A stretch of 64,000 nucleotides of DNA from Methylophilales bacterium LSUCC0135 (GCA_001704575.1 MCAW01000003.1:139433-203432), one strand, 5' to 3'. Counted from the stretch's first letter, positions 47,267 to 56,560 are shown. Translations and numbers: made by a program. Notes: a model not told the origin generated them from the letters alone.

Positions 47267-48445
47267 ATGGCAAATGATCCCGGTTGGGGTAACCGCAACA
47301 ATAGCGGGCCGCCTGATTTGGACGAGGTTTTGCGCGATTTCAGCCGCAAGATCAACGGCATGTTCGGCCGTTCCGGCAAGGGCGGCGGACAGACGCCAGA
47401 TGCCGATCCCAGAACCATTTCAATATTGCCTATCATCGGTCTGATTCTGCTGATCTGGCTTGCAACCGGTTTCTACATCGTCGACCAGGGTTCGCGCGGC
47501 GTTGTGCTGCAGTTCGGCAAGCATGTCGAAACCACCATGCCAGGCCCGCGCTGGCATATACCTTTCCCGATCGAGAGCGTGACCGTCGTCAACATGCAGC
47601 AGGTGCGTACCATCGAAGTCGGCTACAGAACCGCTGAAGGCGGCTCAGCGCGTAGCAAGGAGCTTCGTGAATCGCTCATGCTGACCGATGACGAAAACAT
47701 CATCGACCTGCAATTCGCCGTTCAGTACAACCTGAAGGACGTCGAGGACGCACTGTTCAACAACCGCAATACCGAGAACTATGTTCGGGGCGTGGCGGAA
47801 ACCGCTATCCGTGAAATTGTCGGCAAGAGCAAGATGGACTTCGTGCTGTATGAAGGCCGCGAAGAGATTGCCATCGGCGCCAAGGACCTGATGCAGAACA
47901 TTTTGGACCGTTACAAGACCGGTATCAGTATTGTCAGTGTGACCATGCAGAATGCGCAGCCGCCGGAACAGGTTCAGGCCGCCTTTGACGATGCAGTCAA
48001 GGCCGGACAGGATCTGGAGCGGCAGAAGAATGAAGGTCAGGCTTACGCCAATGACGTGATTCCAAAGGCGCGCGGTACGGCTTCGCGTTTGCTCGAAGAA
48101 GCTGCCGGCTACAAGACCCGTGTCGAGAATGAAGCGGCCGGTAACGCCAGCCGTTTCGAACAGATACTTACGCAATATCAGCGTGCGCCGGAAGTGACCC
48201 GCCAGCGGCTCTATCTCGACGCACAGGAGCAGATACTTTCCAGCGTCAGCAAGGTGGTTGTCGACCAGAAGGGTGGCAACAGCCTGCTTTATCTGCCGCT
48301 CGACAAGCTGCTGTCAGCGACCGGCGCCACCGCGCCGCAGTCGCAGTTGAATGCGCCGGTATCGAATCAGACCGCGACGCAGAACGAACTCGAAGCCCAG
48401 CGCACGCGCGATGCATTTCGCAGTCGTGAACGAGAAACCCGATAA
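47267..48445 (+). CDS. hflK: FtsH modulator HflK
   Basis: A 392-residue band-7/SPFH membrane protein. A Gly/Asn-rich N-terminus (MANDPGWGNRNNSG), one transmembrane segment (ISILPIIGLILLIWLATGFYI, ~46-66) and the SPFH domain (~70-260) precede a Gln/Asn-rich tail. With HflC it forms the large periplasm-facing assembly around FtsH. It is followed 16 bases later by hflC. Confidence 0.95.
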   Translation: MANDPGWGNRNNSGPPDLDEVLRDFSRKINGMFGRSGKGGGQTPDADPRTISILPIIGLILLIWLATGFYIVDQGSRGVVLQFGKHVETTMPGPRWHIPFPIESVTVVNMQQVRTIEVGYRTAEGGSARSKELRESLMLTDDENIIDLQFAVQYNLKDVEDALFNNRNTENYVRGVAETAIREIVGKSKMDFVLYEGREEIAIGAKDLMQNILDRYKTGISIVSVTMQNAQPPEQVQAAFDDAVKAGQDLERQKNEGQAYANDVIPKARGTASRLLEEAAGYKTRVENEAAGNASRFEQILTQYQRAPEVTRQRLYLDAQEQILSSVSKVVVDQKGGNSLLYLPLDKLLSATGATAPQSQLNAPVSNQTATQNELEAQRTRDAFRSRERETR

Positions 48446-48461
48446 GGAATTGCGAGAATAG

Positions 48462-49352
48462 ATGATGAGTAATCCCGTATTAAGAAATCTCGGTACCGTG
48501 CTGCTCGGTCTGGTCGTTGCGATTCTGCTGGTCAGCTTTTCTGCCTTCACTGTGGACCAGCGCGAATATGCCCTGGTATTCCGTCTGGGCAAGATCGTTG
48601 CGGTCAAGAAAGAACCCGGCCTTTACTTCAAGGTGCCGATGGTCGATAACGTCCGTTATTTCGACAACCGCATTCTGACGCTGGATTCAGCTGATCCAGA
48701 CCGCTTCATTACCAGCGAGAAGAAGAACGTGCTGGTCGATTCCTTCGTCAAGTGGCGCATTGTCGATCCGGAGAAATACTATGTATCCGTCCGTGGCGAC
48801 GAGCTGCAAGCCGAGCGTCGTCTCTCGCAGACGGTGAACGACGGCCTGCGTGCCGAGTTCGGTAAGCGCACCATCAATGATGTGGTTTCCGGCGAACGTT
48901 CCAAAATCATGGATATTCTGCGTGAACGCGCAGACCGCGACTCGCGCCAGATCGGCATCCAGGTGCTGGACGTGCGTCTGCGCCGTGTCGATCTTCCGCA
49001 GGAAGTGAGCGAATCGGTCTATCAGCGTATGGAAGCCGAGCGCAAACGCGTTGCTAACGAACTGCGTTCCGAAGGTGCCGGTGCGGCTGAAAAGATTCGC
49101 GCAGATGCAGACAAGCAGCGCGAGATCATCATCGCCGAAGCCTACAAGGAAGCGCAGCGGATCAAGGGTGCGGGCGATGCCAATGCCTCCGAGATTTACG
49201 GCAAGGCCTACAGCAAGAGCCCGGAGTTCTATGCCTTCTATCGTAGTCTTGAAGCTTATCGCAACAGCTTCAAGAACAAGAGCGACGTGCTGGTGCTGGA
49301 ACCGAATTCGGAATTCTTCAAGTACATGCGCGACTCGTCCGGCCGCAAGTAA
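48462..49352 (+). CDS. hflC: FtsH modulator HflC
   Basis: A 296-residue SPFH protein with an N-terminal membrane segment (LGTVLLGLVVAILLVSFSAFTV, ~9-30) and a helical, Ala/Glu-rich C-terminus. It begins ATGATGAG, so either of two ATGs may be used. It is the partner of HflK. Length is near that of E. coli HflC (334), with a shorter central insert. Confidence 0.95.
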   Translation: MMSNPVLRNLGTVLLGLVVAILLVSFSAFTVDQREYALVFRLGKIVAVKKEPGLYFKVPMVDNVRYFDNRILTLDSADPDRFITSEKKNVLVDSFVKWRIVDPEKYYVSVRGDELQAERRLSQTVNDGLRAEFGKRTINDVVSGERSKIMDILRERADRDSRQIGIQVLDVRLRRVDLPQEVSESVYQRMEAERKRVANELRSEGAGAAEKIRADADKQREIIIAEAYKEAQRIKGAGDANASEIYGKAYSKSPEFYAFYRSLEAYRNSFKNKSDVLVLEPNSEFFKYMRDSSGRK

Positions 49353-49367
49353 CACCAAGGGCTGGCT

Positions 49368-49553
49368 TTGACGACAACCTTGCTGATGGCGTTCGGGCTC
49401 ATGCTGGTGCTTGAGGGCCTGATGCCATTGGCCGCACCGCGAGCCTGGCGCGAAAACTTCCGGCGCATGGTCGAACTCAAGGATGGGCAATTGCGTTTCG
49501 TCGGGCTGATTTCCGTGATGGCAGGCTTGCTGTTGCTGACCTTGGTCAAATAA
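49368..49553 (+). CDS. DUF2065 small membrane protein
   Basis: A 61-residue protein with two hydrophobic segments (~5-24 and ~42-60) around a basic loop (RAWRENFRRMVEL). It starts with TTG 15 bases after hflC. DUF2065 proteins sit at this spot in many beta- and gammaproteobacteria, which makes it real despite its size and start codon. It may be an accessory of the HflKC-FtsH complex; no function is established to my knowledge. Confidence 0.8.
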   Translation: MTTTLLMAFGLMLVLEGLMPLAAPRAWRENFRRMVELKDGQLRFVGLISVMAGLLLLTLVK

Positions 49554-49603
49554 GCCCGCCTTGTGTATTTTCCATCCATACAATAACTGATAATCTCTTT
49601 TTC

Positions 49604-50773
49604 ATGCGCAACTGGCTACTCCCCGAATATATTGAAGACGTTCTGCCCGCTGAGGCTGCGCGTATCGAAATGCTGCGCCGCCGCCTGCTTGATCTGTTCC
49701 GGGTGCATGGCTATGCGTATGTCATCCCGCCGATGCTGGAGTATCTCGAGTCGCTGATTACCGGTGTGGGCCGCGATCTTGACCTGGCGACTTTCAAGGT
49801 TGTCGACCAGCTCTCCGGCAGGCTGATGGGCGTGCGTGCAGATACCACGCCGCAGGCGGCACGTATCGATGCGCATATCCTGAACCGTCAAGGCGTTACC
49901 CGGCTTTGCTATGCGGGCAGCGTACTGCGCACCAACCCGGATGGATTGGCGCATACGCGCGAGCCGTTGCAGGTGGGGGCCGAACTTTTCGGCCATGCCG
50001 GAGTAGAAAGCGACGTTGAAATCCAGCGTCTGATGATTCGATCCTTGCAAGCGGTCAGCGTCAATGATCTTCACATTGATTTCAGCCATGTCGGTATTTT
50101 TGGCAGCCTGGTCAAGCAGAGCCATCTTTCCGACGCGCTCGAAAAGGCGCTTTATGCGGCGTTGCAGAGCAAGGATCAGGCGGCAGTCAAGAGCCTGAGC
50201 GCCGATCTTGATGCCACGACCAGGGATGCCTTGTGCAGCCTGACGACATTAAATGGCGGCATGGACGTGCTGACCCGCGCGGCAGCTTTGTTGCCAGCGC
50301 ATGATGAAATCCGCCAGGCGTTGAACGATCTGCGCTTTGCCGGTGAGAAATTGCTCGATCTGGGCGTTGATGTCTGCTTTGATCTTTCCGAATTGCGCGG
50401 ATACCACTATCACAGCGGCATCGTTTTTGCCGCCTATGCACAGGGTTACTCCGGACCGCTGGCGCTCGGCGGACGCTATGACGAAGTGGGTCTGGCTTTT
50501 GGCCGTGCCCGCCCGGCGACCGGTTTCAGTCTGGATTTGCGCGGTGTGGTTACTGCCTTGCCGCCGGCGGTGCAGGAACAGGCGATATTCGCGCCGGTTT
50601 CGGATGACCCTGCGTTGCAGGAAAAAATCGCCTCACTGCGGTCCGCCGGAGAGATTGTGGTGCAGGAATTGCCCGGGGGTGCCGAGCACAGGCTGGAACT
50701 CGGTTGCGACCGCCGCCTGGAAAAACAGGGCGCCGGCTGGCAAGTGGTCGCAGCTCCGGAACTGAAGAATTAA
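49604..50773 (+). CDS. hisZ: ATP phosphoribosyltransferase regulatory subunit HisZ
   Basis: A 389-residue class II synthetase-like protein without tRNA-charging function that supports the short form of HisG in histidine synthesis. It starts NWLLPEYIEDVLP, has the HisRS-like motif 2 LCYAGSVLRTNPDG (~105), and the histidine-binding-like GYHYHSGIVFAAY (~267) and ALGGRYDEV (~286). hisG is not in the window. It sits in the conserved hfl-hisZ-purA order, 23 bases before purA. Confidence 0.93.
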   Translation: MRNWLLPEYIEDVLPAEAARIEMLRRRLLDLFRVHGYAYVIPPMLEYLESLITGVGRDLDLATFKVVDQLSGRLMGVRADTTPQAARIDAHILNRQGVTRLCYAGSVLRTNPDGLAHTREPLQVGAELFGHAGVESDVEIQRLMIRSLQAVSVNDLHIDFSHVGIFGSLVKQSHLSDALEKALYAALQSKDQAAVKSLSADLDATTRDALCSLTTLNGGMDVLTRAAALLPAHDEIRQALNDLRFAGEKLLDLGVDVCFDLSELRGYHYHSGIVFAAYAQGYSGPLALGGRYDEVGLAFGRARPATGFSLDLRGVVTALPPAVQEQAIFAPVSDDPALQEKIASLRSAGEIVVQELPGGAEHRLELGCDRRLEKQGAGWQVVAAPELKN

Positions 50774-50796
50774 ATTAGATACGTATCAGGTAAATC

Positions 50797-52119
50797 ATGG
50801 TGAAGAATGTTGTAGTCATAGGAACCCAGTGGGGCGATGAAGGCAAGGGCAAAATCGTTGACTGGCTGACCGATCATGCGCAAGGTGTGGTGCGCTTTCA
50901 GGGCGGCCACAACGCCGGCCATACGCTAGTGATCGGCCAGGGTGCCGCGCAACGCGAATACAAGCTCAACCTAGTGCCATCCGGCATTGTCCGCGACGGT
51001 ATCAAGTGTTATATCGGCAACGGCGTCGTGCTGGATGTGAACCATCTGCTGGAAGAGATCACCGGTCTGGAAAGGGCCGGTATCGAAGTCCGCAGCCGCC
51101 TCAAGGTCAGCCCCGGTTGCCCCCTGATTCTTGACTGCCACGTCAAGCTGGACAAGGCGCGCGAAGCCGCCAGAGGCGTTGACAAGAAAATCGGCACGAC
51201 CGGCAAAGGCATAGGCCCGACCTATGAAGACAAGGTCGCGCGACGCGCACTGCGGGTCTATGATCTGTTCTATCCGGAACGTTTCGCCGAGAAGCTGAAA
51301 GAAGTATTCGATTACCACAACTTCGTGCTGGTCAATTACCTCAAGGCCGAACCCGCCGATTATGAAGCACAGCTGGCCTTGTGCATGGAGCAGGCCGAGT
51401 TGCTGCGCCCCATGGTTTCCGACATTTCCGCTGATCTTTACGATGCCAATGCCGCCGGCGAAAAGCTGCTGTTTGAAGGCGCACAGGGCACCCTGCTCGA
51501 CATCGACCACGGCACCTATCCTTATGTAACGTCTTCCAACTGTGTGTCCGGTCAGGCTTCTGCTGGTACCGGTGTTGGCCCAAGCATGCTGCATTATGTG
51601 CTCGGTATTACCAAGGCCTACACCACCCGAGTCGGCGGCGGACCTTTTCCCAGTGAGCTGGATATCGAAACCGAAGATCTGCCCGGTCACCAGATGTCGA
51701 ACAAGGGCCGCGAGATCGGTACAGTAACCAAGCGCAAGCGCCGTTGCGGCTGGTTCGATGCCGCCGCATTGCGACGCTCCGCCAGAATCAACGGCTTGAC
51801 CGGTCTTTGCATCACCAAGCTGGACGTGCTGGATGGCATTGATGAACTGAGCATCTGTACCGGTTACGAGCTCGATGGCAAAGAAATCGACATGCTGCCG
51901 GTCGGGGCAGACGACGTGGCTCGCTGCAAGGCAATTTACGAGACCTTGCCAGGCTGGCATGAGAGCACTTTCGGCGTCAGCGGCTGGGAGGCGCTGCCAG
52001 CCAATGCGCAAGCCTACCTCAAGCGTCTGGAAAAACTCTGCGGCGTACCTGTCGATATCGTTTCTACCGGCCCTGAGCGCGACGAAACCATCGTTCTGCG
52101 TCATCCGTTCGGAGCTTAA
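50797..52119 (+). CDS. purA: Adenylosuccinate synthetase
   Basis: A 440-residue enzyme that joins IMP and aspartate using GTP, the first committed step to AMP. The P-loop-like [14 protein letters not shown] (~8-21) and GHNAGHTLV (~42), [14 protein letters not shown] (~134) and KLDVLD (~340) are intact. The stop is directly followed by the ATG of the flavoprotein gene (TAAATG), so the cofactor block downstream probably shares its transcript. Confidence 0.97.
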   Translation: MVKNVVVIGTQWGDEGKGKIVDWLTDHAQGVVRFQGGHNAGHTLVIGQGAAQREYKLNLVPSGIVRDGIKCYIGNGVVLDVNHLLEEITGLERAGIEVRSRLKVSPGCPLILDCHVKLDKAREAARGVDKKIGTTGKGIGPTYEDKVARRALRVYDLFYPERFAEKLKEVFDYHNFVLVNYLKAEPADYEAQLALCMEQAELLRPMVSDISADLYDANAAGEKLLFEGAQGTLLDIDHGTYPYVTSSNCVSGQASAGTGVGPSMLHYVLGITKAYTTRVGGGPFPSELDIETEDLPGHQMSNKGREIGTVTKRKRRCGWFDAAALRRSARINGLTGLCITKLDVLDGIDELSICTGYELDGKEIDMLPVGADDVARCKAIYETLPGWHESTFGVSGWEALPANAQAYLKRLEKLCGVPVDIVSTGPERDETIVLRHPFGA

Positions 52120-52668
52120 ATGCGCGCTTCCGGAGAACAACGTCTGGCCTGGGCCTTGACGGGCTCGGGTCATTATTTGCGCGAGTGCCTGGATATCATC
52201 CACCAGTTGCAGGATGTCGATCTGTTTCTCAGCAAGGCGGCAGCCGAGCTTTTGCAGCAGTACGGCTACCGGCATCACGTTGGCCGGGTTTTTCAGGACA
52301 AGACCGCCAGTAGCGTACCGGTCGAGTTGTTCTATGAGGGCAGATACCATACGCTGGTCGTTGCTCCGGCGACTTCCAATACAGTGGCCAAGATGGTTGC
52401 CGGTATTTCCGACAATCTCGTCACCAATCTCTATGCGCAGGCCGGTAAGACGCGCGTACCCAGCATCGTTTTTGCCTGTGATACTGAACCGGAGCTGGAT
52501 TCCGAAGCGCCGCGCGAGAATATCGTCAAGGTCTACCCGCGCCGTATCGACCTGAAAAACATGGAAGTTCTCAAAACCTTTGAGGAAACCACGGTTGCTG
52601 CTGACATGGCGCAATTGCACAACGCCATCCAAGACCGTTTGGCATGTCTGAAAACCTCCTCTTCCTGA
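52120..52668 (+). CDS. Flavoprotein, candidate dihydromethanopterin reductase
   Basis: A 182-residue UbiX/AfpA-like flavoprotein-fold protein. The N-terminal GSGHYLRECLD (~16) would hold FMN phosphate, and the APATSNTVAKMVAGISDNLVTNL stretch (~82-104) is the family's hallmark. Related proteins in H4MPT gene clusters of Burkholderia and archaea (DmrB/DmrX) reduce dihydromethanopterin. The start follows the purA stop immediately, with GGAG before it. It overlaps the next gene by 25 bases. Assignment within the fold rests on its neighbours; UbiX or pantothenate-type decarboxylases are alternatives, but less likely here. Confidence 0.7.
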   Translation: MRASGEQRLAWALTGSGHYLRECLDIIHQLQDVDLFLSKAAAELLQQYGYRHHVGRVFQDKTASSVPVELFYEGRYHTLVVAPATSNTVAKMVAGISDNLVTNLYAQAGKTRVPSIVFACDTEPELDSEAPRENIVKVYPRRIDLKNMEVLKTFEETTVAADMAQLHNAIQDRLACLKTSSS

Positions 52669-54059
52669 CCGGTAAACTGGCCGAGAAAAGCCTGCACAAG
52701 GTGCTGGCGGATATGCAGGCGGCCGAACATCCGCAGGATTTCAAATATCGTATTGCGCAGATTGGCGTTTCTGTCGCTGCGTTGATGACGCCGGAACTGA
52801 TATTGCGTCGCCTGCCTGATGCAGGGGATGCGGACAAGATTGTGTTGCCGGGACTCTGCCGCGGCGATCTAACCAAACTAGAAGAAAAATACGGCATACC
52901 GGTCGAGCGCGGGCCGGAGGACCTGAAGGATTTGCCGCAATATTTCGGCCGTGGTGGCAAGGAGCCCGATCTGTCCAGGCATGATGTGCGGATATTTGCC
53001 GAGATCGTTGAAGCGCCTGATCTGACGGTTGATGCGATTATCCGCCGTGCAGAAAAATTTCGTCAGCAAGGCGCGGACGTCATCGATCTCGGATGTCTGC
53101 CGAATACGCCTTTTCCGCATCTGCCGGATGCGATTACTGCATTGAAAGCTTCCGGCTTCATGGTCAGCGTCGATTCTCTCAATCAGGAGGATTTGCTTCT
53201 GGCGGGGAGAAGCGGGGCGGATTACCTGCTCAGTCTGAATGAAAAAACCCTGTGGATCGCAGACGAAGTTGCCGCGACGCCTGTGCTGATCCCTGCTTCT
53301 CCCGGTAATTTGAGGTCACTTTATCGTGCGATAGACGTCATGCGGAAAAAGGGCAAGCCGTTCATTGCCGATGCCATTCTCGACCCGATCCCGTTCGGTT
53401 TTGCCGATTCTCTGGTACGTTATCATCGCCTGCGCAAACGTTATCCCGACATGCAGATCATGATGGGCGTCGGCAACCTGACCGAATTGACGGATGCGGA
53501 TACTACCGGCATCAACGCCATCCTGTTTGGCATCATTGCCGAGCTCGGTATTAACGCTGTGCTGGCGACTTCTGTCAGTCCGCATGCCGTTAACGCAGTT
53601 GCCGAGGCGGATGTAGCGAGGCGGGTGATGCATGCGGCACGAGAGGACAGACGCCTGCCGCGTGATTACAGTAACGGCTTGCTCGGGCTGCATGACAGAC
53701 GGCCTTTTACCTATAGCGACGAAGAGATCGCTGAAATCGCTGCGGCGATCAAGGACCCGAGCTTTCGCATTCAGGTCAACGAAACTGGCATGCACATATA
53801 CAACCGTGACGGACTTTTTACCGACACCGACCCGTTCCGGCTTTATCCGCATCTCCAGGTCGATGATGATGCATCGCATGCGTTTTATCTCGGTGTTGAA
53901 CTCGCCCGGGCGCAAATTGCGTGGCAGCTGAAAAAACGCTATCAGCAGGATGAAGAATTGGAGTGGGGCTGCAACACGGTCGAGAAATCTCCTAAAGCAC
54001 GCGTGGCGCACCGCGATGCATCGCTGAAAGAAAAACGGGCCAGGAAGGAAAAGGAATAA
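52644..54059 (+). CDS. Dihydropteroate synthase-related protein of C1 cofactor clusters
   Basis: A 471-residue protein with an N-terminal DUF6513-like region (1-110; FLTGKLAEKSLHKVL, LPGLCRGDL) followed by a TIM-barrel related to dihydropteroate synthase (~115-400; DVIDLGCLPNTPFPHLPD, MMGVGNLTELTDADT). The C-terminus is very basic (KEKRARKEKE). Proteins of this layout occur with tetrahydromethanopterin synthesis genes in methylotrophs and archaea. A pterin-ring condensing role is plausible, unproven, and different from FolP. It overlaps the flavoprotein gene by 25 bases. Confidence 0.75.
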   Translation: MSENLLFLTGKLAEKSLHKVLADMQAAEHPQDFKYRIAQIGVSVAALMTPELILRRLPDAGDADKIVLPGLCRGDLTKLEEKYGIPVERGPEDLKDLPQYFGRGGKEPDLSRHDVRIFAEIVEAPDLTVDAIIRRAEKFRQQGADVIDLGCLPNTPFPHLPDAITALKASGFMVSVDSLNQEDLLLAGRSGADYLLSLNEKTLWIADEVAATPVLIPASPGNLRSLYRAIDVMRKKGKPFIADAILDPIPFGFADSLVRYHRLRKRYPDMQIMMGVGNLTELTDADTTGINAILFGIIAELGINAVLATSVSPHAVNAVAEADVARRVMHAAREDRRLPRDYSNGLLGLHDRRPFTYSDEEIAEIAAAIKDPSFRIQVNETGMHIYNRDGLFTDTDPFRLYPHLQVDDDASHAFYLGVELARAQIAWQLKKRYQQDEELEWGCNTVEKSPKARVAHRDASLKEKRARKEKE

Positions 54060-54064
54060 TCAGC

Positions 54065-54646
54065 ATGTCCCTGATTTATGAAACCATCATCACCAGTCTG
54101 GACGTAGCCGGCCATGTGCATATTGCACCTTTCGGCATTCGCGAAGAACAGGGCTTGGTCCTGATTGCGCCGTATAGACCTTCTGCCAGTCTGGATAATC
54201 TTCTGCATCACCGTACTGCGGTGATCAACATGACCGACGACGTGCGTGTATTTGCCGGTGCGCTTACCGGCAGGCGCGATTGGCCGCTGAAACAGGCAGA
54301 CAAGGTCAAGGGAGTCGTATTGCAATCTGCGCTCACCCATCGTGAGCTGGAGTTGGTCGAGATACGTGAACATGAAATTCGCCCTGAGCTGCTGTTCCGC
54401 ATCGTCCATGAAGTGCAACATCGACCGTTCCGCGGATTCAACAGAGCCCAGGCCGCCGTTATCGAGCTGGCGGTGCTGGTCAGCCGCCTGCATATGCTGC
54501 CAATTGAAAAGATTGATGCCGAAATCGCCTATCTCCACATTGCAATCGCCAAGACCGCCGGCGAACGTGAAATGCAGGCATGGCAATGGCTTATCGAACG
54601 TATCGATAATCACAAAGCGGCCAAGGACATGGGGAATATCGCGTGA
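54065..54646 (+). CDS. DUF447-like flavin-binding-fold protein
   Basis: A 193-residue protein resembling DUF447, a split-barrel FMN-binding-like family known from methanogens and H4MPT-using methylotrophs. It starts YETIITSLDVAGHVHIAPFGI (~5-25), typical of the family, and ends with a four-helix C-terminal half (HRPFRGFNRAQAAVIELAVLVSRLH). It lies 5 bases after the DHPS-like gene and overlaps mfnB by GTGA. Function is unknown; genetic linkage suggests pterin or furan cofactor synthesis. Confidence 0.7.
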   Translation: MSLIYETIITSLDVAGHVHIAPFGIREEQGLVLIAPYRPSASLDNLLHHRTAVINMTDDVRVFAGALTGRRDWPLKQADKVKGVVLQSALTHRELELVEIREHEIRPELLFRIVHEVQHRPFRGFNRAQAAVIELAVLVSRLHMLPIEKIDAEIAYLHIAIAKTAGEREMQAWQWLIERIDNHKAAKDMGNIA

Positions 54647-55353
54647 CTGGTTTGCTGGTGAGTGTGACCAACCGGCAAGAGGCCGAAATTGCGCTGGAAA
54701 CGGGCGTGGATATACTGGATATGAAAAATCCAGCTGCAGGTGCGTTGGGGCGGCTGCCGTTTCCTGTGGTCGCAGATATCGTCGCCCTTGCCCAAGGGCG
54801 CTGCACGACCAGCGCGACCATAGGCGATCTGCCGATGCAACCGGAATTGGTAGCTGCTGCGGTCGCTGAAATCGCAGAAACGGGTGTCGATATCGTCAAA
54901 ATCGGCTTTTTTGGCAGTACAGCTCATGAAGCATGCGCTGAAGCTGCAAGCCGTGCGGTGGGCGGCCGGGCCCGTCTGGTGGCAGTGCTGATGGCCGATG
55001 AAACACCAGACCGGTCGTTGATTCCGATGCTGCGGCAACAGCGTTTTTACGGTGTGATGCTCGATACTGCAAGCAAGCGCGGCAAGCATCTGCTGGATTA
55101 TGTCAATATCGACGAACTACGCGATTTTTGCAGTGAGGCACACCACAACGGGCTGATCAGCGGTCTGGCCGGATCCTTGAGATGTCAGCATGTCGGCATG
55201 CTGGAGGATTTGAATCCGGCATATCTCGGCTTTCGGGGGGCTGTTTGCCAGGAAAACAATCGACAGGCAAGGCTGGATGCAGGTAAATTGCGCTCGATCA
55301 AAAGTTTGTTGCGTAAAAACAACAATGAGCCTCCTGAGCCGCTGACAGCCTGA
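54643..55353 (+). CDS. mfnB: (5-formylfuran-3-yl)methyl phosphate synthase MfnB
   Basis: A 236-residue TIM-barrel of the MfnB (DUF556) family, which makes the furan precursor of methanofuran/methylofuran from two glyceraldehyde-3-phosphates. The proposed catalytic Asp/Lys pair is in DILDMKNPAAGALG (D26, K28), with a second lysine in GVDIVKIGFFG (~86) and LISGLAGSLRCQHV (~172). It starts at GTG, overlapping the upstream stop (GTGA). The gene is strong evidence that the organism makes a methanofuran-type C1 carrier. Confidence 0.85.
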   Translation: MTGLLVSVTNRQEAEIALETGVDILDMKNPAAGALGRLPFPVVADIVALAQGRCTTSATIGDLPMQPELVAAAVAEIAETGVDIVKIGFFGSTAHEACAEAASRAVGGRARLVAVLMADETPDRSLIPMLRQQRFYGVMLDTASKRGKHLLDYVNIDELRDFCSEAHHNGLISGLAGSLRCQHVGMLEDLNPAYLGFRGAVCQENNRQARLDAGKLRSIKSLLRKNNNEPPEPLTA

Positions 55354-55371
55354 TTTATTGGCTTTCCTGCG

Positions 55372-55400
55372 TTGCATGTGCCGGATTCTTTGCGTATAGT
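55372..55400 (+). promoter_or_regulatory. Sigma-70 promoter of the OmpA-like gene
   Basis: TTGCAT (55372-55377), a 17-base spacer and TATAGT (55395-55400) lie about 36 bases before the ATG, matching the high expression expected for a major porin. Confidence 0.7.
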
Positions 55401-55435
55401 TGGTCCATCTGTTGGCACCTCTTGGAGCGAATCAA

Positions 55436-56518
55436 ATGAATAAAAAATTAATGGGCATGGCAATTGCTGCTGCGATGGGTTTTTCCGTCACAACTGCTTC
55501 TGCAGGGGATGCTTTTGAAGGTTCCTGGTACGTAGTACCTGGCGTCAGCTACATGAATACGGACAGTGATCTGGAGGCTGACAACGGCGGTGGCGCTTTT
55601 ATCCGCTTTGGCAAGGAACTCAGTGAACATTGGGATGTGCAGATCGGCGCTGGTCACGCGCGTGCCGATGAAGACTTCACCGGTGGTAGCGGCAGATTCA
55701 AGCAAACCCTGATTGGTGTTGATGCCTTGTACATGTTCAGTCGCGACAAGTTCCGCCCCTTCCTGATGGCCGGTTTGGGTCTTGCATACAACGATCTTGA
55801 TTACAAGGTCATCGGTAATGACATCGGCGACAGCAAGACTTCCTGGATGGCCAATGTCGGCCTCGGCGCCCAATACTTCTTTAGCGACAACATTGGTTTG
55901 CAGGCTGACTTGCGTCATGTCTGGAGTCGCGCTGATATTGATAACAATGCGCCTTTTGGTGATCCTGGTACAGTTGGTAATACCTACCTTAACGTTGGCG
56001 CGATCTTCAAGTTTGGTGCTCCCAAGCCAGTCGTAGCTGAAGCACCAGCACCCGTGCCGGTTATGGCTGCACCTGAGCCTGCTCCAGAGCCGGTTCCAGC
56101 GCCGGCACCGAAGGTATGTAAGCCGAAAATTGAGCGTTTCCTGCTGTCCTCCGAAGTGTTGTTCGGTTTTGACAAGGATAAATTGCGTCAGGAAGGTATC
56201 CAGGTTCTGGACAACGAAGTGATTCCAAAACTGAAGAGTGAGCCGTTTGAAATCGTATTTGTCACTGGCCATACTGACCTTCTGGGTTCACACGAGTATA
56301 ACGATGCACTGTCCAAACGCCGTGCAGACCGGGTGAGAGAATACCTGGTCAGTCAGGGTATCGATGCTAATCTGATCAAGGCATACGGCGCCGGTGAATC
56401 TACTCCGGTTGAAATCTGCTCCGAGTCTCTGCCACGCAAGCAGTTGATCGAATGTCTGCAGCCTAACCGCCGTGTCGAGATCGAAGCAAGCCGCGATGAC
56501 CTCAAAGCCTGCGAATAA
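55436..56518 (+). CDS. OmpA-family outer membrane protein
   Basis: A 360-residue protein. It has a signal peptide (MNKKLMGMAIAAAMGFSVTTASA), an 8-stranded beta-barrel (~25-200, alternating aromatic strands), a Pro/Ala/Val-rich hinge (~210-240) and an OmpA-like peptidoglycan-binding domain with FVTGHTDLLGS...LSKRRADRVREYL (~275-305). Three C-terminal cysteines (IC, IEC, KACE) could form disulfides. The ATG at 55436 follows TTGGAGCGA. It has its own promoter and terminator. It probably anchors outer membrane to cell wall; pore activity is possible. Confidence 0.92.
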   Translation: MNKKLMGMAIAAAMGFSVTTASAGDAFEGSWYVVPGVSYMNTDSDLEADNGGGAFIRFGKELSEHWDVQIGAGHARADEDFTGGSGRFKQTLIGVDALYMFSRDKFRPFLMAGLGLAYNDLDYKVIGNDIGDSKTSWMANVGLGAQYFFSDNIGLQADLRHVWSRADIDNNAPFGDPGTVGNTYLNVGAIFKFGAPKPVVAEAPAPVPVMAAPEPAPEPVPAPAPKVCKPKIERFLLSSEVLFGFDKDKLRQEGIQVLDNEVIPKLKSEPFEIVFVTGHTDLLGSHEYNDALSKRRADRVREYLVSQGIDANLIKAYGAGESTPVEICSESLPRKQLIECLQPNRRVEIEASRDDLKACE

Positions 56519-56535
56519 TCAAAACAGGTAACATC

Positions 56536-56560
56536 AAGCCCCGCAATGCGGGGCTTTTTT
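56536..56560 (+). terminator. Terminator of the OmpA-like gene
   Basis: AAGCCCCGC-aat-GCGGGGCTT forms a perfect stem followed by tttttt. Confidence 0.9.

Noticed and set aside
50971-52632. 553-codon frame antisense to purA and the flavoprotein gene
   Set aside because: It mirrors two clearly conserved genes; its protein has no recognisable motif and arises from the GC-skewed third positions of the sense genes.
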